From the NCBI GenBank assembly GCA_019009955.1, contig CM032229.1:192448501-192512500 (forward strand): a DNA stretch of 64,000 nucleotides. Direction: 5' to 3'. Made by a program: the position numbers and the translations under genes. Source of the stretch: Riptortus pedestris. Its lineage: Eukaryota > Arthropoda > Insecta > Hemiptera > Alydidae. Below the pieces are notes generated by a model, which saw only the letters and a list, made by a program, of their open reading frames with translations, had not been told where the DNA came from and searched no databases. Every line of letters starts with the position of its first letter. Within the stretch, counting starts at the first letter, position 1. Below, piece after piece: positions 47,650-59,809 of this stretch.

Positions 47650-49228
47650 ATTCTACTGTACGTGTGTATGTCACTGAACTCCTCCTAAACGGCTGGACCG
47701 TTTTGAATGAATTTTTTTGTACGCGTTTGGGTGACGCCCTGGATGGTTTAGAGTCACAAATCAGCCCGGCAGATGGAGCAGAAGCGGGGGTCGTAAGGGA
47801 GGCCTAAAAAAAAAAATAGCAATATTTCGTTTCCTATCGGTTTTCAGCAAATATGCACAGGATAAAACTTGTTTTTTAGAGTAACTTTCTTTTATATTCA
47901 CTTTTGTAATATGACAAAGTATAAACGAGATATACAATAAAAAATTAAATTGGGAGCACACAATTTTAATGGGCAGTAACCATTGAACCGAACTTAACAA
48001 AACGCGGTATGTGAATTAGCATTAATTCTTCCATGATTATAAGCTATATTAATTTTTTAGGTTACAACGGGAGTGGGGGTTTACTGAAGGCCGAAAACTA
48101 AAAAACGCAAATATCTCGGTTAATGTTAAAGATAATGAAAACATGTACATAACAACATTTATAGATCTTTTAATTTTTAATATTAATATATTATACGTAA
48201 GCTATATTAATTGGCTATATTAATCGATTATTTAGTACTAAGTATGATTCGGATTAGTGAGATTATAAATCCCCCTCCCCCTTCGCCTCATTTATTTATT
48301 TTCCCTAGAAAATAACTTTGTTATTTATTTCCAATAGAAATTTAAACTATAAGAGCATTTCCATTATTTAATTTGTATAATGTATTATTTAAAAAAAAAA
48401 AATCGTGCTGAATTTCATCAAGGAGTGATAGGGGAAGTACTAGGGAATCAAACTCTTTGATTTTGGTTATATAGGTACTATCGTATTTCTTATATCTTCA
48501 TGTTATTGAAACAAATATGTACTATCATAACAATTAAACGTTAATGTCATTATGACAAAAGACAAAATGCTTTTAAACTCGATATGATTGTTTAAAGTAT
48601 TACTTAGGTTGCAGGGACGGCTACGATCTCTTCCCCTCGACTAGCTTTTTGAATATAATTGAAATTATTTTTAGGGTAACACTATTATTTAATTCAATCA
48701 GGTAGATAAATTATTACAATAATATTTTGAATTAATAATTTAAGGAGAAGAGTGTTGATAGCTCTAATGCGAGAGCGGAAATAGACGGAGGCTAATAGAG
48801 TTAATTGAGTTTTCTAATTTCCTGTGAAATGCTGGGCATTACGGGAAGTGATTACCACTGAGATCTACTATTATGAATATAGCCTTACGTGCTAAACTAT
48901 GCTTAAACTATATGTGCTCGGATTGGTTTTTGACAGGAAATAAGTTTCATTATAGACGATATTTAATTGTAATAAATACTATCCATGATTATGGTTTGAA
49001 GTATTCAAAAAGGTGAGTTAAAAAGTGGCAAGGGATAGACTAGGAACACATTTTTATTTATTCTTCAAATATAAAATTTCTCATTTATAAGTCGCCTGCC
49101 TGACCCTCACAGCAAAACAATGCGCGCCGACGGGAAGTGTAGTTGTACACATTGAAGCCTTGCCCAAAAGAATACTATCATCATTCAACCTTAAATGATT
49201 TCCCGAGCGAAGCCGGGTACTTTAGCTA

Positions 49229-49229
<1 letters not shown>
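47650..49229 (+). mobile_element. Helitron-like element, different 5' end
   Basis: It begins 'attctactgtacgtgtgtat', unlike the array family, but has the 'aaacggctggaccg' Helitron-style block. It later shares long stretches with array part B (for example 'tatgattcggattagtgag'). It ends with 'cccgagcgaagccgggtact' and 'ttagCTAG' at 49226-49229. A HINE-like body piece (about 48063-48166) lies within it. Confidence 0.6.
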
Positions 49230-49298
<69 letters not shown>

Positions 49299-49300
49299 GA

Positions 49301-49814
49301 ATAAACTAAGCAGATTTCCCACGTGAAGTTATACAATAGAGAATCTACATACGAGAGCAGGGCAGTTACGGAAACGACCGAACTAGCTTTTGGCGAGAAA
49401 CTCACTCGTGTAATCCGCCCATATTTAATAAAAATGCAAATATATCAGTTAATATTCAAGAAAGAGAATAAATGTATAGAACAAAATTTATATTAAATTT
49501 AATTTGCAATAAGATTGGTTTTTATACAATGTTTTGATCCGACCTATGGTATTGGAGATATTTCGAAAATCCCCACTCTAAACCCCCCTCCCACTAGTCT
49601 GATTTCAGCCATTAACTAACTTGGCCTGTCTTTTTGCATAAAACGTTTAAATATCGAGTTTGGTAACGATCAAACAAAAATTGCGACCGCTAGAGCGAAC
49701 GGACCTCATTTTCGTTATCTCCTGGGTAGGATCGATGGACATTTGAAGAAATTTTTCGAAAATCGCGTCATGAGTTCGACCTCAATAGCTGATTTCCCTC
49801 GAGGGAAATCTGCT
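49301..49814 (+). repeat. HINE-like element without any microsatellite
   Basis: It starts at the subterminal repeat 'taagcagatttcccacgtga' and lacks the outermost 5' ~25 bp. At 49697 'gaccgctagagcg' joins directly to 'aacggacctcattttcg', with no TA tract between. The 3' hairpin is 'tttccctcgagggaaa', a compensated C-G change in the loop-closing pair. Confidence 0.8.
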
Positions 49815-50186
49815 AAAAAGAGAGTTAGAAATTAATGATTGTAGTCATTTAACGCTGTAAACCAAATTGGAGTTATTTAACTCGGATAAATCAAATCGAA
49901 CATCCTAAATAGTACTTCATGTAATAGAGAGTCTATAAGAGAAGAAATAGTACTTGCAGATCACACAAAGATAATGATGGTACACATGGAAATAACAGCC
50001 ATTTTGGAGGGAGATCGATGTGGTTTTGCCTCGTTTGATAAAATTGCAGAGAAAATGACTGCAAATTAATCCTATTAAAAATGTGTGTGGGTTTTATTTT
50101 GATAATGTCATTTCCCTCTCAACTCCCGCATCCATTATTTCCATATATATTCAGCCTATTCACTTTTTCATATATATTATTCTCTT
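49815..50186. other. No gene seen
   Basis: AT-rich spacer without a frame or recognised repeat. Confidence 0.3.
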
Positions 50187-50187
50187 T

Positions 50188-50284
50188 ATCAGCTATTAAG
50201 CTCGTACTCATGACGCGATTTTTGAAATATTTCTTCAAATGTCCATCGATCCTGCCCAGGAGATGAAGAAAATGAGGTCCGTTC

Positions 50285-50354
<70 letters not shown>

Positions 50355-50766
50355 CTGTTAACGCTCTAGCGGTCGCAATTTTTTTTTATCCTTACCAAAC
50401 TGGATGTTTAAACGTTTTATGCAAAAAGACACATCAAGTTCGTTAATGGCTGAAATCGGACCAGTGGGAGGGGGGATTTTCGAAAATTAGAAATATCTCC
50501 GTTACTATACGTCGGATCAAAAAAGTCTACAGAACCAATCTTATTGCTATAAATATTCTTCTGTACATTTATTCTCTATCTTGAATATTAACCGAGATAT
50601 TTGCATTTTTATTAAATGTGGGCAGATAACGGATGACTGAGTTTCCCCGCGAAGGCTAGTTCGGCCGTTTCCGTAACTGATCGGCACTCGTATGGAGATT
50701 TCTCTATTGCATAACTTCACGTGGGAAATCTGCTTAGTTTACGCATCTGGAGCGTGACGGACTTTT
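50188..50766 (-). repeat. HINE-like element, nearly full length
   Basis: The terminal hairpin is missing (starts 'tatcagctattaagctcg'). TA tract about 50288-50351; the 5' end 'cgcatctggagcgtgacgga' then 'ctttt' closes at 50766. Confidence 0.8.
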
Positions 50767-50769
50767 TCA

Positions 50770-50981
50770 AAGAAGATTGATATAAGATTGATTCTATACG
50801 ATATTTTGAACCGACGTAAGGTACCGGACATATTTACAAAATCCTCCCATCTAAACCCCCTCCCTCCACATGTTCCGATTTCAGTCATTAACGAACTTGA
50901 TATTTCTTTTTATGTAAAACGTTTAAATATCGAGTTTGGTAACGGTCAAGCAACAATTACGACTGCTAGAGCTTTAACAGG

Positions 50982-51062
<81 letters not shown>

Positions 51063-51184
51063 CTTTGAACGGACCTCATTTTCGTCGTCTCCTGGGTAGG
51101 ATCGATGGACATTTGAAGAAAATATTTGAAAATTTCATCATGAGTACGGCCTCAATAGCTGATTTCACTTAAGGGAAATCTGCT
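50770..51184 (+). repeat. HINE-like element, 5' truncated
   Basis: It starts in the body at 'agattgattctatacgat', has a long TA tract (about 50985-51056) and a complete 3' end at 51184. Confidence 0.8.
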
Positions 51185-51190
51185 AACAAA

Positions 51191-51246
51191 AAAAGTCCGT
51201 CACGCAGGGGCTACGTAAACTAAGCAGATTTTACACGTAAATCTTT

Positions 51247-51299
<53 letters not shown>

Positions 51300-51404
51300 T
51301 TTTGAACTGCCCTCATTTTCGTCATCTACTAGGTAGGATCGATGAACATTTGAAGAAAAATTTCGAAAATCACGTCATGAGTACAACCTTAAGGGAAATC
51401 TGCT
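51191..51404 (+). repeat. HINE-like element, internally deleted (214 bp)
   Basis: The 5' end (51191) is followed within 65 bp by the TA tract (51250-51296) and the 3' block. The whole central body is gone, leaving both ends and the microsatellite. Confidence 0.8.
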
Positions 51405-52297
51405 AAAATGATCGTGGAATCCCAAGCAAGCTCATCATACACCAACAGGGACGATCTATATGAGGCACTAGGAGTACACAAAAGCCCAGAAGATAAGGCT
51501 GCTGAATTGGCCGAACTTGTAGAGTGCGTAAGCCCAGACACTCTAGGCTCAGACCTGAAGGACATGAGGATACGATACAATGGTCATCAATGTAGCCAAC
51601 GACGAGGCGGCAAAGAGAGTGGTGAAGATAAGAACTAGTCGAAACAGTGACAAGCTGGCTATAAACGAATTACAAAAAGTCCGTCACGCAGGGGCTGCGT
51701 AAACTAAGCAGATTTCCCATGTAAAGTTATACAATAGAGAAATCTCCATACGAGTGCCGAACAGTTACGGAAACGGCCGAACTAGCTTTCGGCGGGAACG
51801 AATAGAAGCGACCATAGCTCGTCCGTTACACTTAATAAAAATGCAAATATCTCGGTTAATATTCAAGATAGAGAATACATGTATATAACAATATTTATAG
51901 TAAATTTAACTTTCAATAAGCTTGGTTCTATACAATTTTTCGATCCGACTTATAGTATCGGAGATATTTTGAATTTTCAAAAATCCCCCCACCCTCAATA
52001 GCTGATTTGCCTTAAGGGAAATCTGCTAAAAGAAGAAGACCGTCGTTGCAGTCGGAATACCGGTAGCATGGGACGCCGAAAAGGTCGAAGCAAACCGCCT
52101 TCGTCAACAAAGCAACAGATAAAAGCAATCCTCGAAAATAACTGTTCTTCAAAACCGTGCAGGCAAGATTAGCCAAGGACTGGCTAGAGCCCGATCATTG
52201 GACCACTAAGTTCCTTAAGGAAACTTCCCAGCATATCTTTATAAATGTAAAAAGAAAAGGAGCCCATTGTGTCCATGTGGCGATGAAGAAAACCCCT
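51405..52297 (+). pseudogene. LINE fragment (gag-like and C-terminal pieces) hosting a HINE
   Basis: 51408 onward encodes 'TNRDDLYEALGVHKSPEDKA', then in a shifted frame 'VINVANDEAAKRVVKIRTS', resembling the part of LINE ORF1 just before the zinc knuckles. After the HINE-like insertion (51675-52027) the coding-like sequence continues 'KTVVAVGIPVAWDAEKVEA' and near 52230 'AYLYKCKKKRSPLCPCGDEEN', like the Cys-rich ORF2 tail. This would be an internally deleted LINE; identification is tentative. Confidence 0.4.
51675..52027 (+). repeat. HINE-like element lacking TA tract and 3' block (353 bp)
   Basis: Complete 5' half to 'tattttgaattttcaaaaat' and a C-run, then joined directly to the last ~40 bp ('cctcaatagctgatttgcc' onward). 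Flanks 'attaca' and 'aaagaagaag' are consistent with insertion into an A run. Confidence 0.8.
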
Positions 52298-53010
52298 CAA
52301 TAGCTAGTTTGCCACTCAGGGAAATCTGCTACACATATACTCAGAATATCGTTTTGTTCAGATATAATTGCAAGAATAAGATAGAAAATGGGACCATATA
52401 TTTAATTCTAGACATAAATGGGCAGGTATAAACCTGGGAAATGGTTCCGTCGCTATATATTTCCCTTGAGAGAGAAAAGTTATATTTTTCCTCTAAATTA
52501 ATTACTTGAGGGAAAATCCCCCGGGAATTTTCATTGAGGAGTCGTGGGCTTACCCATAACTTTACCCATTTTCCTCCATTTTGTTCATAGAAATAGCTAT
52601 TTATTAGAGAGGTCTAACCTCGATAGCTGGTTATAACATGTTCAGGACAGCAACTCTAATCAGCCTTCAATTAGTATTATAGCAGATTTGCTTTTAAGGA
52701 ATTCTTCTATTGAGGTTGCGAGGAGATTTTAGAAGAATTCATTTGATTGCACTTTCACCGTACCCGGGATTTCATGGAAATGTGCTATGTTCAAAACTAC
52801 GCACGCTCGAACACACGCACGCACGCACACTCACACACACACACACACTATTTGAAAACTTTTATCAATTATTCTTTAGATAGGTTTAGTCATCCTGTTG
52901 ACTGGTTTAGTTAGCCATTCACTTTGCAAGGAATTTTATAAAGATTCACAACTAACTTTATTGTTTTCCTATGATCGACAGTTCTAATAGAGAGAATATT
53001 GCACATTTAT
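52298..53010. other. No gene; HINE scrap and CA-rich microsatellite
   Basis: 52296-52333 is a 38-bp scrap of a HINE-like 3' end. 52799-52848 is a 'gcacgcacacacac' microsatellite. The rest is AT-rich with no frame. Confidence 0.4.
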
Positions 53011-53116
53011 AGCAGATTTCCCTTAAGGGAAATCAGCTATTGAGGTCGTACTCATGACGCGAGTTTTGAAAAATTTCCTCAAATGTCCATCGATCCTACC
53101 CAGGAGATGACGAAAA
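53011..53116 (-). repeat. HINE-like 3' half
   Basis: Perfect hairpin 'tttcccttaagggaaa' and the 3' block to 'gatgacgaaaat', then TA repeats leading into a Helitron-like copy. Confidence 0.75.
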
Positions 53117-53120
53117 TATA

Positions 53121-53170
<50 letters not shown>

Positions 53171-53171
<1 letters not shown>

Positions 53172-54283
53172 TAGCTCAGATACCCGGCTTCACCCGGGAA
53201 TTGATTTTAGGCTGAATGGTGATGGTATTTTTTTTTGCAAGGCTTTACTTTGCACAATATTTTGACATTTACCCGTCCCAGTATTTAGGATTTATATCCG
53301 TTATTGGTGTGGATAATTATTAATAATAAAATTAATTTTTTATGTAAGACTTCACTGTCCTCCAAATGGTCGTATTTCCCGTCCCCTGTGCATTATGCAA
53401 ATATTTCAGTTATTAAGGACAAAATATTAACATAGATTTGAATTCATTTCTCCAGGTGAGGTACCTGGTAGTTCAAACAATGCTCTGTTAAATAATTATT
53501 CACATTATTCGAAGCTTTAATAACAAATAAATATAGCTTTGTTACTAGTTGATATGTATAATATCATATACTCAGTAGCCAAATTGATATACTCAATTTA
53601 TTAAGTAAATTTATTTAGGGGGATCTCGAGGAAATATATTATAGCTAGTTAATTAGGCATTCACCCCTTTACTACCGTTAATTATACACTTCAGGGATGC
53701 TCATTAATTTCACTTGTCCAGGAATTAGTTTTCCATCAATTAATACAACATCTCTGATAAATCATCCCTTAGCCTCAATATTAATGCCAATTATTTTCAA
53801 CCTCAAAAATATAATTCATTGAGGCCATTCATCATTTTAGGCCCTCCATCCACCCTACCTTCAAATATGAACGGAAATATGATTTTAGCAGATTTCCCTT
53901 AGGAGAAATCAACTAGTACGAAAAGTGTTTATAACAAAAGTTACTCTAAATAACAAAATAAACAACTTATGTCATTTGCATTTTTGCAGAAAAATCAAAC
54001 GAAACGGAATATCACTATTTTTAATTTCAGGTATTCCTTTATACCCCCCACTCCCGCTCATCTCAGAGAATATTAATATAGTCTAAAGTCTAAGTTGTTT
54101 TAGTAGTAATATAAATACCAAGTTTCATAATGTTCGGTTGAGCCGTTTACGCGTGAATAGGTAACAAGCAAACGTACAAATAGACACCAAGGAAATAAAT
54201 TGCAGATATTGTCTCTATGACATGTCAAACGGAAAAGTATCGTGAATTTTCGAGAAAAAAATCAATGTTCAAGAGAGGTTGAA

Positions 54284-54285
<2 letters not shown>
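53171..54285 (-). mobile_element. Helitron-like element with internal foreign segment
   Basis: The 3' end CTAG at 53171 and the hairpin 'cccggcttcacccggg' are followed by the 3' body to about 53485. The family 5' body returns at about 53920 and ends near 54285 ('caagagaggttgaac'). 53486-53919 does not match other copies and includes a HINE-like scrap (53887-53915). Confidence 0.6.
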
Positions 54286-54339
<54 letters not shown>

Positions 54340-54340
<1 letters not shown>

Positions 54341-55581
54341 TAGCTCAGATACCCGGCTTCGCTCGGGAAATCATTTGAGGCTGAATGGTGTGGTATTTTT
54401 TTGGCAAGGCTTTACTTTGCACAACATTTTGACATTTACCCGTCCCAGTGTTTAGGGTTAATACCCGTCGTTTCTGTGGATTTGTTAATAATAAAATTAA
54501 TTTCTTATGCAAGACTTCACTGTTTCCCGTTCCCTGTGCATTATGCATAGATTTAAATTATTAAGGACAAAATATTTACATATATTTGAATTACTTTTTC
54601 CCGGTGAGGTGCCTGGTAGTTTATATTGAAAAGAATTGTTGAGCAAATTTCTCTAAATAACAAAATAAACAACTTTTGTTATGTGCATATTTGACGAAAC
54701 CCCAATACGAAACGAAATATCACTATTTTTAATTTCAGGCCTCCCTTATAACCCCCACTCCTGCCCGTCCCTAGAAATGTTAGTATGGCATATTATAAGG
54801 AAGGCCTTAGTGCTAATTCACATACCGAGTTTATTTTATTTCGGTTGCGTTTTTTGTGCCAAATAAAATTGTTGACTTCCACAGTAGTTTTTAGCGTATA
54901 ACTCATTTATACTTCCGTATTCGGCAAAAGTGTATATAACAAAAGTTACTCTAAATAACAAAATAACCAACTTTTATCATGTACATATTTGCAGAAAAAC
55001 CAATGGAAAACGAAATACTGCTATTTTTAATTTCATGCCTCCCTTACAACCCCCACTCCTGCCCGTCCCTAGAAATGTTGGTATGGCTTATTCTAAAGAA
55101 GGCGTTAGTTTTATAACACATACCGAGTTTTATTTAATTCGGTTGAGTCTTTTGTAAAATTGTGGACTCACGCTATAATTTTTAGCGTATAACGCCTTTA
55201 TACTTCGGTATTCGACGAAAGTTTACATGCCAAAAGTTACTCTAAATAACAAAATAAACAACTTTTGTTATATGCATATTTGCCGAAAAACCAATAGAAA
55301 GCGAAATATCGCTATTTTTAATTTCAGGCCTCTTTTATAACCCCCACTCCTGTTTGTCTCAGAGAATATTAGTATAGCCTAAAGTCTAAGTTGGGCTAGT
55401 AGTAATATACATACCAAGTTTCATAAAATTCGGTTCAGCCGTTTATGCGTGAAAAGGTAAAAAACAAACAAACATACACGAAAGAAACAAAATGATGAAA
55501 GTTATGATGTCTGTGACATGTGAAACGAAAAGTTATCGTGAAATTTCGCGAAAAAATCAATGTACAGACAGAGGTTACAAT
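54340..55581 (-). mobile_element. Helitron-like element, full length
   Basis: The 3' CTAG (54340), hairpin 'acccggcttcgctcggg', two to three internal modules around 'cataccgagtttta', and the 5' end 'tgtacagacagaggttacaa' ending about 55581. TA tracts lie on both sides. It resembles array part A but is diverged and shorter in the GTTT tract. Confidence 0.75.
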
Positions 55582-55756
55582 TTTATATATATATATATAT
55601 ATAGATTATTGAGTATTACAAGAGATATTAACACTTTTCTTATGTTCCGCCATCAGCAAACTCCTAAGTTTAGATATCACAAGTCAACATTGAGCTATCA
55701 TATGATGAAACACCTTATTCGAAGCTTAAATACGTTTTTCACGGACCACAGGTATT

Positions 55757-55892
55757 TCATTTCATGTTAATTATTTCGGGTTCTGCAGCATGGTATTGCA
55801 AAAAATTGGGAAATGTCTGCAATACTAACGCGTTCTTGAAGTGAAGTTCTCCCTTGGCGGGGATCGAATCTGCACCTATTAGCAGAACGACT
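55757..55892 (-). repeat. tRNA-derived SINE-like fragment
   Basis: On minus, 'gtcgttctgctaataggtgc' and then 'agattcgatccccgcc' give a good RNA polymerase III B box (GATTCGATCCC). The A-box side is cut off by a HINE-like copy at about 55893. Confidence 0.5.
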
Positions 55893-55990
55893 AAAGGGAA
55901 ATCAGCTATTGAGGTTGTACTCAATACGCGATTTTCGAAATTATTCTTCAATCCTACCTAGTAGATGACAAAAATTAGGTACGATCAAAA
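55893..55990 (-). repeat. HINE-like 3' half, worn
   Basis: 'aagggaaatcagctattgag' and 'cctacctagtagatgac' in minus orientation, with a deletion of 'tgtccatcga' in the 3' block. Confidence 0.65.
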
Positions 55991-56006
55991 TTGTAAATAT
56001 ATATAA

Positions 56007-56519
56007 TAGTAACCTCTGACTGTACATTTATTTTTTCACATATGTACATTTCACTATACTGTCATGGACAGGAAAACAGCAATTTGTACCTTTGGTGTCA
56101 GTTTGTTTGTTACCTATTCACGAACACACAGTTAATTGTATTAACTAATTATCTGTGAACTGCTGTATATTTTTTTCTAGTCGCATTTACTAAAATGCAT
56201 GTAATGTTATGCTCGGATTAGTTTTCGACAGGAAATATGTTCATTATAGATGAATTAAATTATAATAAGTGCTATCCATGATTATGATCTCAGTTATTCA
56301 TGGTTTGTCAAACAGTGGAGAGAGATTGATTAGGGACTGATTATCACTTATTCTTTAAAACTTAAATTTATATTCTATAAGTCCCCCATCTGACCCTTAT
56401 GGCAGAACCATTAGCCCAGACGGGAAGTGTAGTTGTACACATTGTAGCCTTGCCAAATAAAAAATACCATCAACATTCAGACTCTAATGATTCCCGAGCG
56501 AAGCCAGGTACCTTAGCTA

Positions 56520-56520
<1 letters not shown>
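56007..56520 (+). mobile_element. Helitron-like element, short copy (514 bp)
   Basis: It has a diverged start 'agtaacctctgactgtacat' and the 'tttgtttgttacctattcacg' block; the central modules are deleted. The 3' end 'cccgagcgaagccaggtacc' and 'ttagCTAG' ends at 56520, followed by TA repeats. Confidence 0.65.
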
Positions 56521-56567
<47 letters not shown>

Positions 56568-56576
<9 letters not shown>

Positions 56577-57160
56577 ATCTTGATTTGATTTATTTATTTA
56601 TGGACATCACATCAAAGGTGATTTGCCTTTTCAAAAATTGCACAATAACAAAAGTAACAAATTGTTAAATAACAAAAGTAAAATAGATAACAAGAAGTAA
56701 CAATAAGAAATACCAGAAAAAAACAATGACAAATAACAAACGTGAAATAGATAAACATTTTATATGTAAACATTAAAAAAAATATATATAAAAAAATTAG
56801 TGATGAGTATAGTTGGTGGATGATCAGTAGGAAATTAATGGCTGAAAATGATACTTTTTTCTAATATTTGACGTAATTTTTTCGTTCAGGATAAACATAT
56901 ACATGTGTACAAAAGCATCTAAAACATGTGGCATGTGTGTAGTTCTAATATTTATTTATTTATTTAGTTTATTTAGGTGTGTCGCAATTTAAGCGATTCA
57001 CACATTTTCTTGTAATGATTCTAAAATAGTAGAGGTAAAGCCACCTTATAAAAACCAATAAAAAAGGTTAAAAAATCTACAGAGGTAGGTAAAAATACGG
57101 TAATTTATTTTTTCTCCAGCGGATATTATTGCAGTCTATTTATTATTATTATATTATTTA
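56568..57160. other. No gene seen
   Basis: AT-rich. 'aataacaaaagtaa' recurs several times at 56640-56760, a loose low-complexity repeat. Possibly the 3' UTR of the LINE fragment on the minus strand that follows. Confidence 0.3.
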
Positions 57161-57163
57161 ATG

Positions 57164-57395
57164 TTATATCTGGTTGTAAATGTGTGTGTCTTTGAGGTGT
57201 TTCATGAATTTTGTAATGTATGGGCTGTCGTCGTGTAGTAGTTCAGATAGGTTGGTGGGTAAGTTCTTGTCAGTTATTAGTCTGCAGTCTGTAAGTAAGT
57301 GTTTGATAGTCAGTTGTGTATTGCAGAGTGTACATAATGGTGGTTCAGTCCTAATCATGAGGTGTCCGTGTGTTATCCGTGAATGGCGATGCCAT
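57164..57395 (-). pseudogene. LINE ORF2 C-terminus (RNase H-type LINE), 5' truncated
   Basis: The minus strand encodes 'RHSRITHGHLMIRTEPPLC', 'TLCNTQLTIKHLLTDCRLIT', 'LHDDSPYITKFMKHLKDTHI' and ends at 57164. This is the 'IGHSRLTHGxLM...P.C..C...LT(V/I)KH.L..C' tail of Jockey/LOA-like LINEs. It is open for about 75 codons, better preserved than its relative at 22654-23015. It is cut at 57395 by a HINE-like 3' fragment. Confidence 0.65.
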
Positions 57396-57402
57396 CAGCT
57401 CG

Positions 57403-57491
57403 TATGCAGGATCGATGGACATTTGAAGAAAACATTTCGGATATCGCGCCATGAGTACAACCTCAATAGCTGATTCCCAAGAGAAATCTGC
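57403..57491 (+). repeat. HINE-like 3' end fragment
   Basis: 'caggatcgatggacatttga' to 'aagagaaatctgct'; the hairpin is shortened. Confidence 0.65.
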
Positions 57492-57495
57492 TAAA

Positions 57496-58044
57496 ATTCA
57501 TTACTGGGTACAATTTCAAAGTAGAGGTACAACTATCTAGTTTTTCCTTCCTGAATGACAATTGTTGAGGAAATGGCAGACATATAACCCATTTAATTAA
57601 ATAAATTAATAATTCCATATATATAATTGAATCGTTAGTATTTTAGTTATGTAAATTGTAAGTGAGGGCTAGGTTGAAAAGGGCAAAGACAGCCCTTGAA
57701 AAGAGTAGGCCAACAATAAAGGCTGCAGAAGAAAGGCTTATGATTAATGGAGTCGCTCCGAATATTTATGATCCAAAAACAAAGCTCTGATTGTTTCAAA
57801 GCAAAGGCAATAATTTAAATAGAGAATTTAATAGTTGGCAGATGGATTTGCTATTTCTTTCTTGATTTATTTCTTTAATTGAAAATGGCGACGGGGGTCA
57901 CAATACAAATATCCACATTGAAGTATTGTTTAGCTGCAGGTGCATTAAGAATTCTGAACCATTTAGTCATGTCTCTTCTATTCTATTTTATCGTTGGATA
58001 TTTAAAAATCTTTTCCCTTAATATTAATGTATAATAATAAAATC
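57496..58044. other. No gene seen
   Basis: AT-rich spacer; no frame above 60 codons and no motif. Confidence 0.3.
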
Positions 58045-58313
58045 GAAATCACCTATTGAAATTTAACTCACGACGTGATTTTTGAAAACTTTTCTTAAAT
58101 GTCCATCGATCTTGCCAAGGAGACGAAGATCAAAATTATTAATATTTCTTTTAGTATATCGCCGGATCAAATTATTATCATATTCGCCTTAAGGGAAATC
58201 AGCTATTGAGGTCGTACTCATAACGCGATTTAAGAAATTTTTCTTCAAATGTCTATCGGTCCTACCTAGTAGATGACGAAAATGAGGTCCGTTCAAAACT
58301 GTATATATATATG

Positions 58314-58369
<56 letters not shown>

Positions 58370-59773
58370 TGTGTGTGTGTCTGTTACCGCTTTAGCGGTC
58401 GTAATTATTGTTTAATCGCTACTAAACTCGATACTTAGTCATTTTTTAGTTAGTCAAAGAAAGTTCGTTAACGGCTGAAATCGGACCAGGGGGAGGGGGA
58501 GTTTAGAGGGGAGGATTTTGAAAATTCAAATCCTTACTATACGTCGGATCGAAAAAGTGTATAGAATCAATCTTATAGCAAATTAAATGTTCTATAAATA
58601 TTGTTATATACATTTATTAAGTATCTTGAATATTAACCGAGATACTAAATTTCTCAGCTTTCAGCAAACTCCTACTTTTACTAGTGTTACATCAACAATA
58701 CTCTGTTACGTAATAAACCACATTAGTCCAAGCTTAAATACCAAATATCAATATCAAGAGACATTTACTAAACGAGATACATGCAAATATGTTCTGGTGA
58801 CCCCCCCCCCCTTCCAAAGGTTGTGGACTACGTAAATTTGATTGATTTAGATAAAAATTATTCTGATTCTCATACAATACTAGATATAGTAAATAGTTTT
58901 CAATTAAATTAATACGTTATGTTCAGATATATTACAGTAATTGTTTTTCTTTCCGTTAAGAAGTTGGCAGAACTGTTTGTTTACATTTCAGATGCTTTCC
59001 GTCGGGAGGTTTCTTATTATCGTATGTATTTATTCCCTTAATAATCTCGGTGGTATTGTGTTACCGGTATGTAGATTTATCTATTGATATATTTCACGTG
59101 GGAAATCTGCTTAGTTTACGCATCACCTGCTTGAACGACTTTTTTGCACATAAGTAATCTTGTTGCAAATTAAACTGCCTATAGTGGTTTTGTATACATA
59201 TTCTCCGTTTCATAAATATTAACAGAGATATTTGGATTGTTTAGTTTTCATCCTGAAGTTAAGCCCCACTCCTACTCATGTCATATCAACAACAAGCTGA
59301 TATATCATGATCCACTTTATTCTAAGCTTAGGTACCAAATATCGATATAAGCCTAAAAGTTTTCAAGAGACCTTTAATTTGGAAGATGTATGCAAATCCG
59401 TCGAGCGATGACGTCATCACCTAAGATTTTACGTTCCAACACGAAAATGTTTAGTTTACCTTTCCCTAATTTTAGCAGATTTCAATGACTTTTTACTTGG
59501 TGAGATGTATGCAAATACGTTCTGTTGAACAAGCCCCCTTCCTTCTTTTGTTCTTGGATTACTAAAATTTGAGTGATTGAGGTAAAAATGATTCTGATTC
59601 ATTACAAATTACAGCAGTAGCTTTGGTAAATTGTTTCAATAAAATTAATACGTTATATTGAGTTTATTCGCTTAACATTCACGGTAGTGTTACCTGAATG
59701 TAGATTACTTTATTGAAAACCGTTGCGTTGGAAATCTGCTTAGTTTACGCAGGCCCTGCGTGAGGGACTTTTA
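58045..59773 (-). repeat. HINE-like element (outer, long variant) split by another copy
   Basis: Outer 3' part 58045-58182 ('aaatcacctattgaaattta' to 'tcgccggatcaaattatt'), then a complete copy at 58183-59143. The outer body continues from 59144 ('aagtaatcttgttgcaaatt') to its 5' end 'ggccctgcgtgagggac' and tttt at 59773. The outer copy is clearly older than the inner one. Confidence 0.6.
58183..59143 (-). repeat. HINE-like element, long variant, with (GT)n instead of (TA)n
   Basis: The microsatellite at about 58304-58381 is GT repeats with a few TATG interruptions, where other copies have TA. Otherwise it has complete long-variant structure ending 'gcatcacctgcttgaacgac' plus T run. Confidence 0.75.
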
Positions 59774-59804
59774 TATGATCGGACATGGAACATATAGGGT
59801 GAGG

Positions 59805-59809
59805 CGGCG
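59805..59809. repeat. Transib target duplication, left (CGGCG)
   Basis: CGGCG directly precedes the CACAGTG terminus and is repeated after the right terminus at 61398-61402. Transib elements are known for 5-bp GC-rich duplications. Confidence 0.8.

Noticed and set aside
55757..55892. Functional tRNA gene
   Set aside because: A B box is visible but there is no cloverleaf or A box; it fits a SINE fragment.
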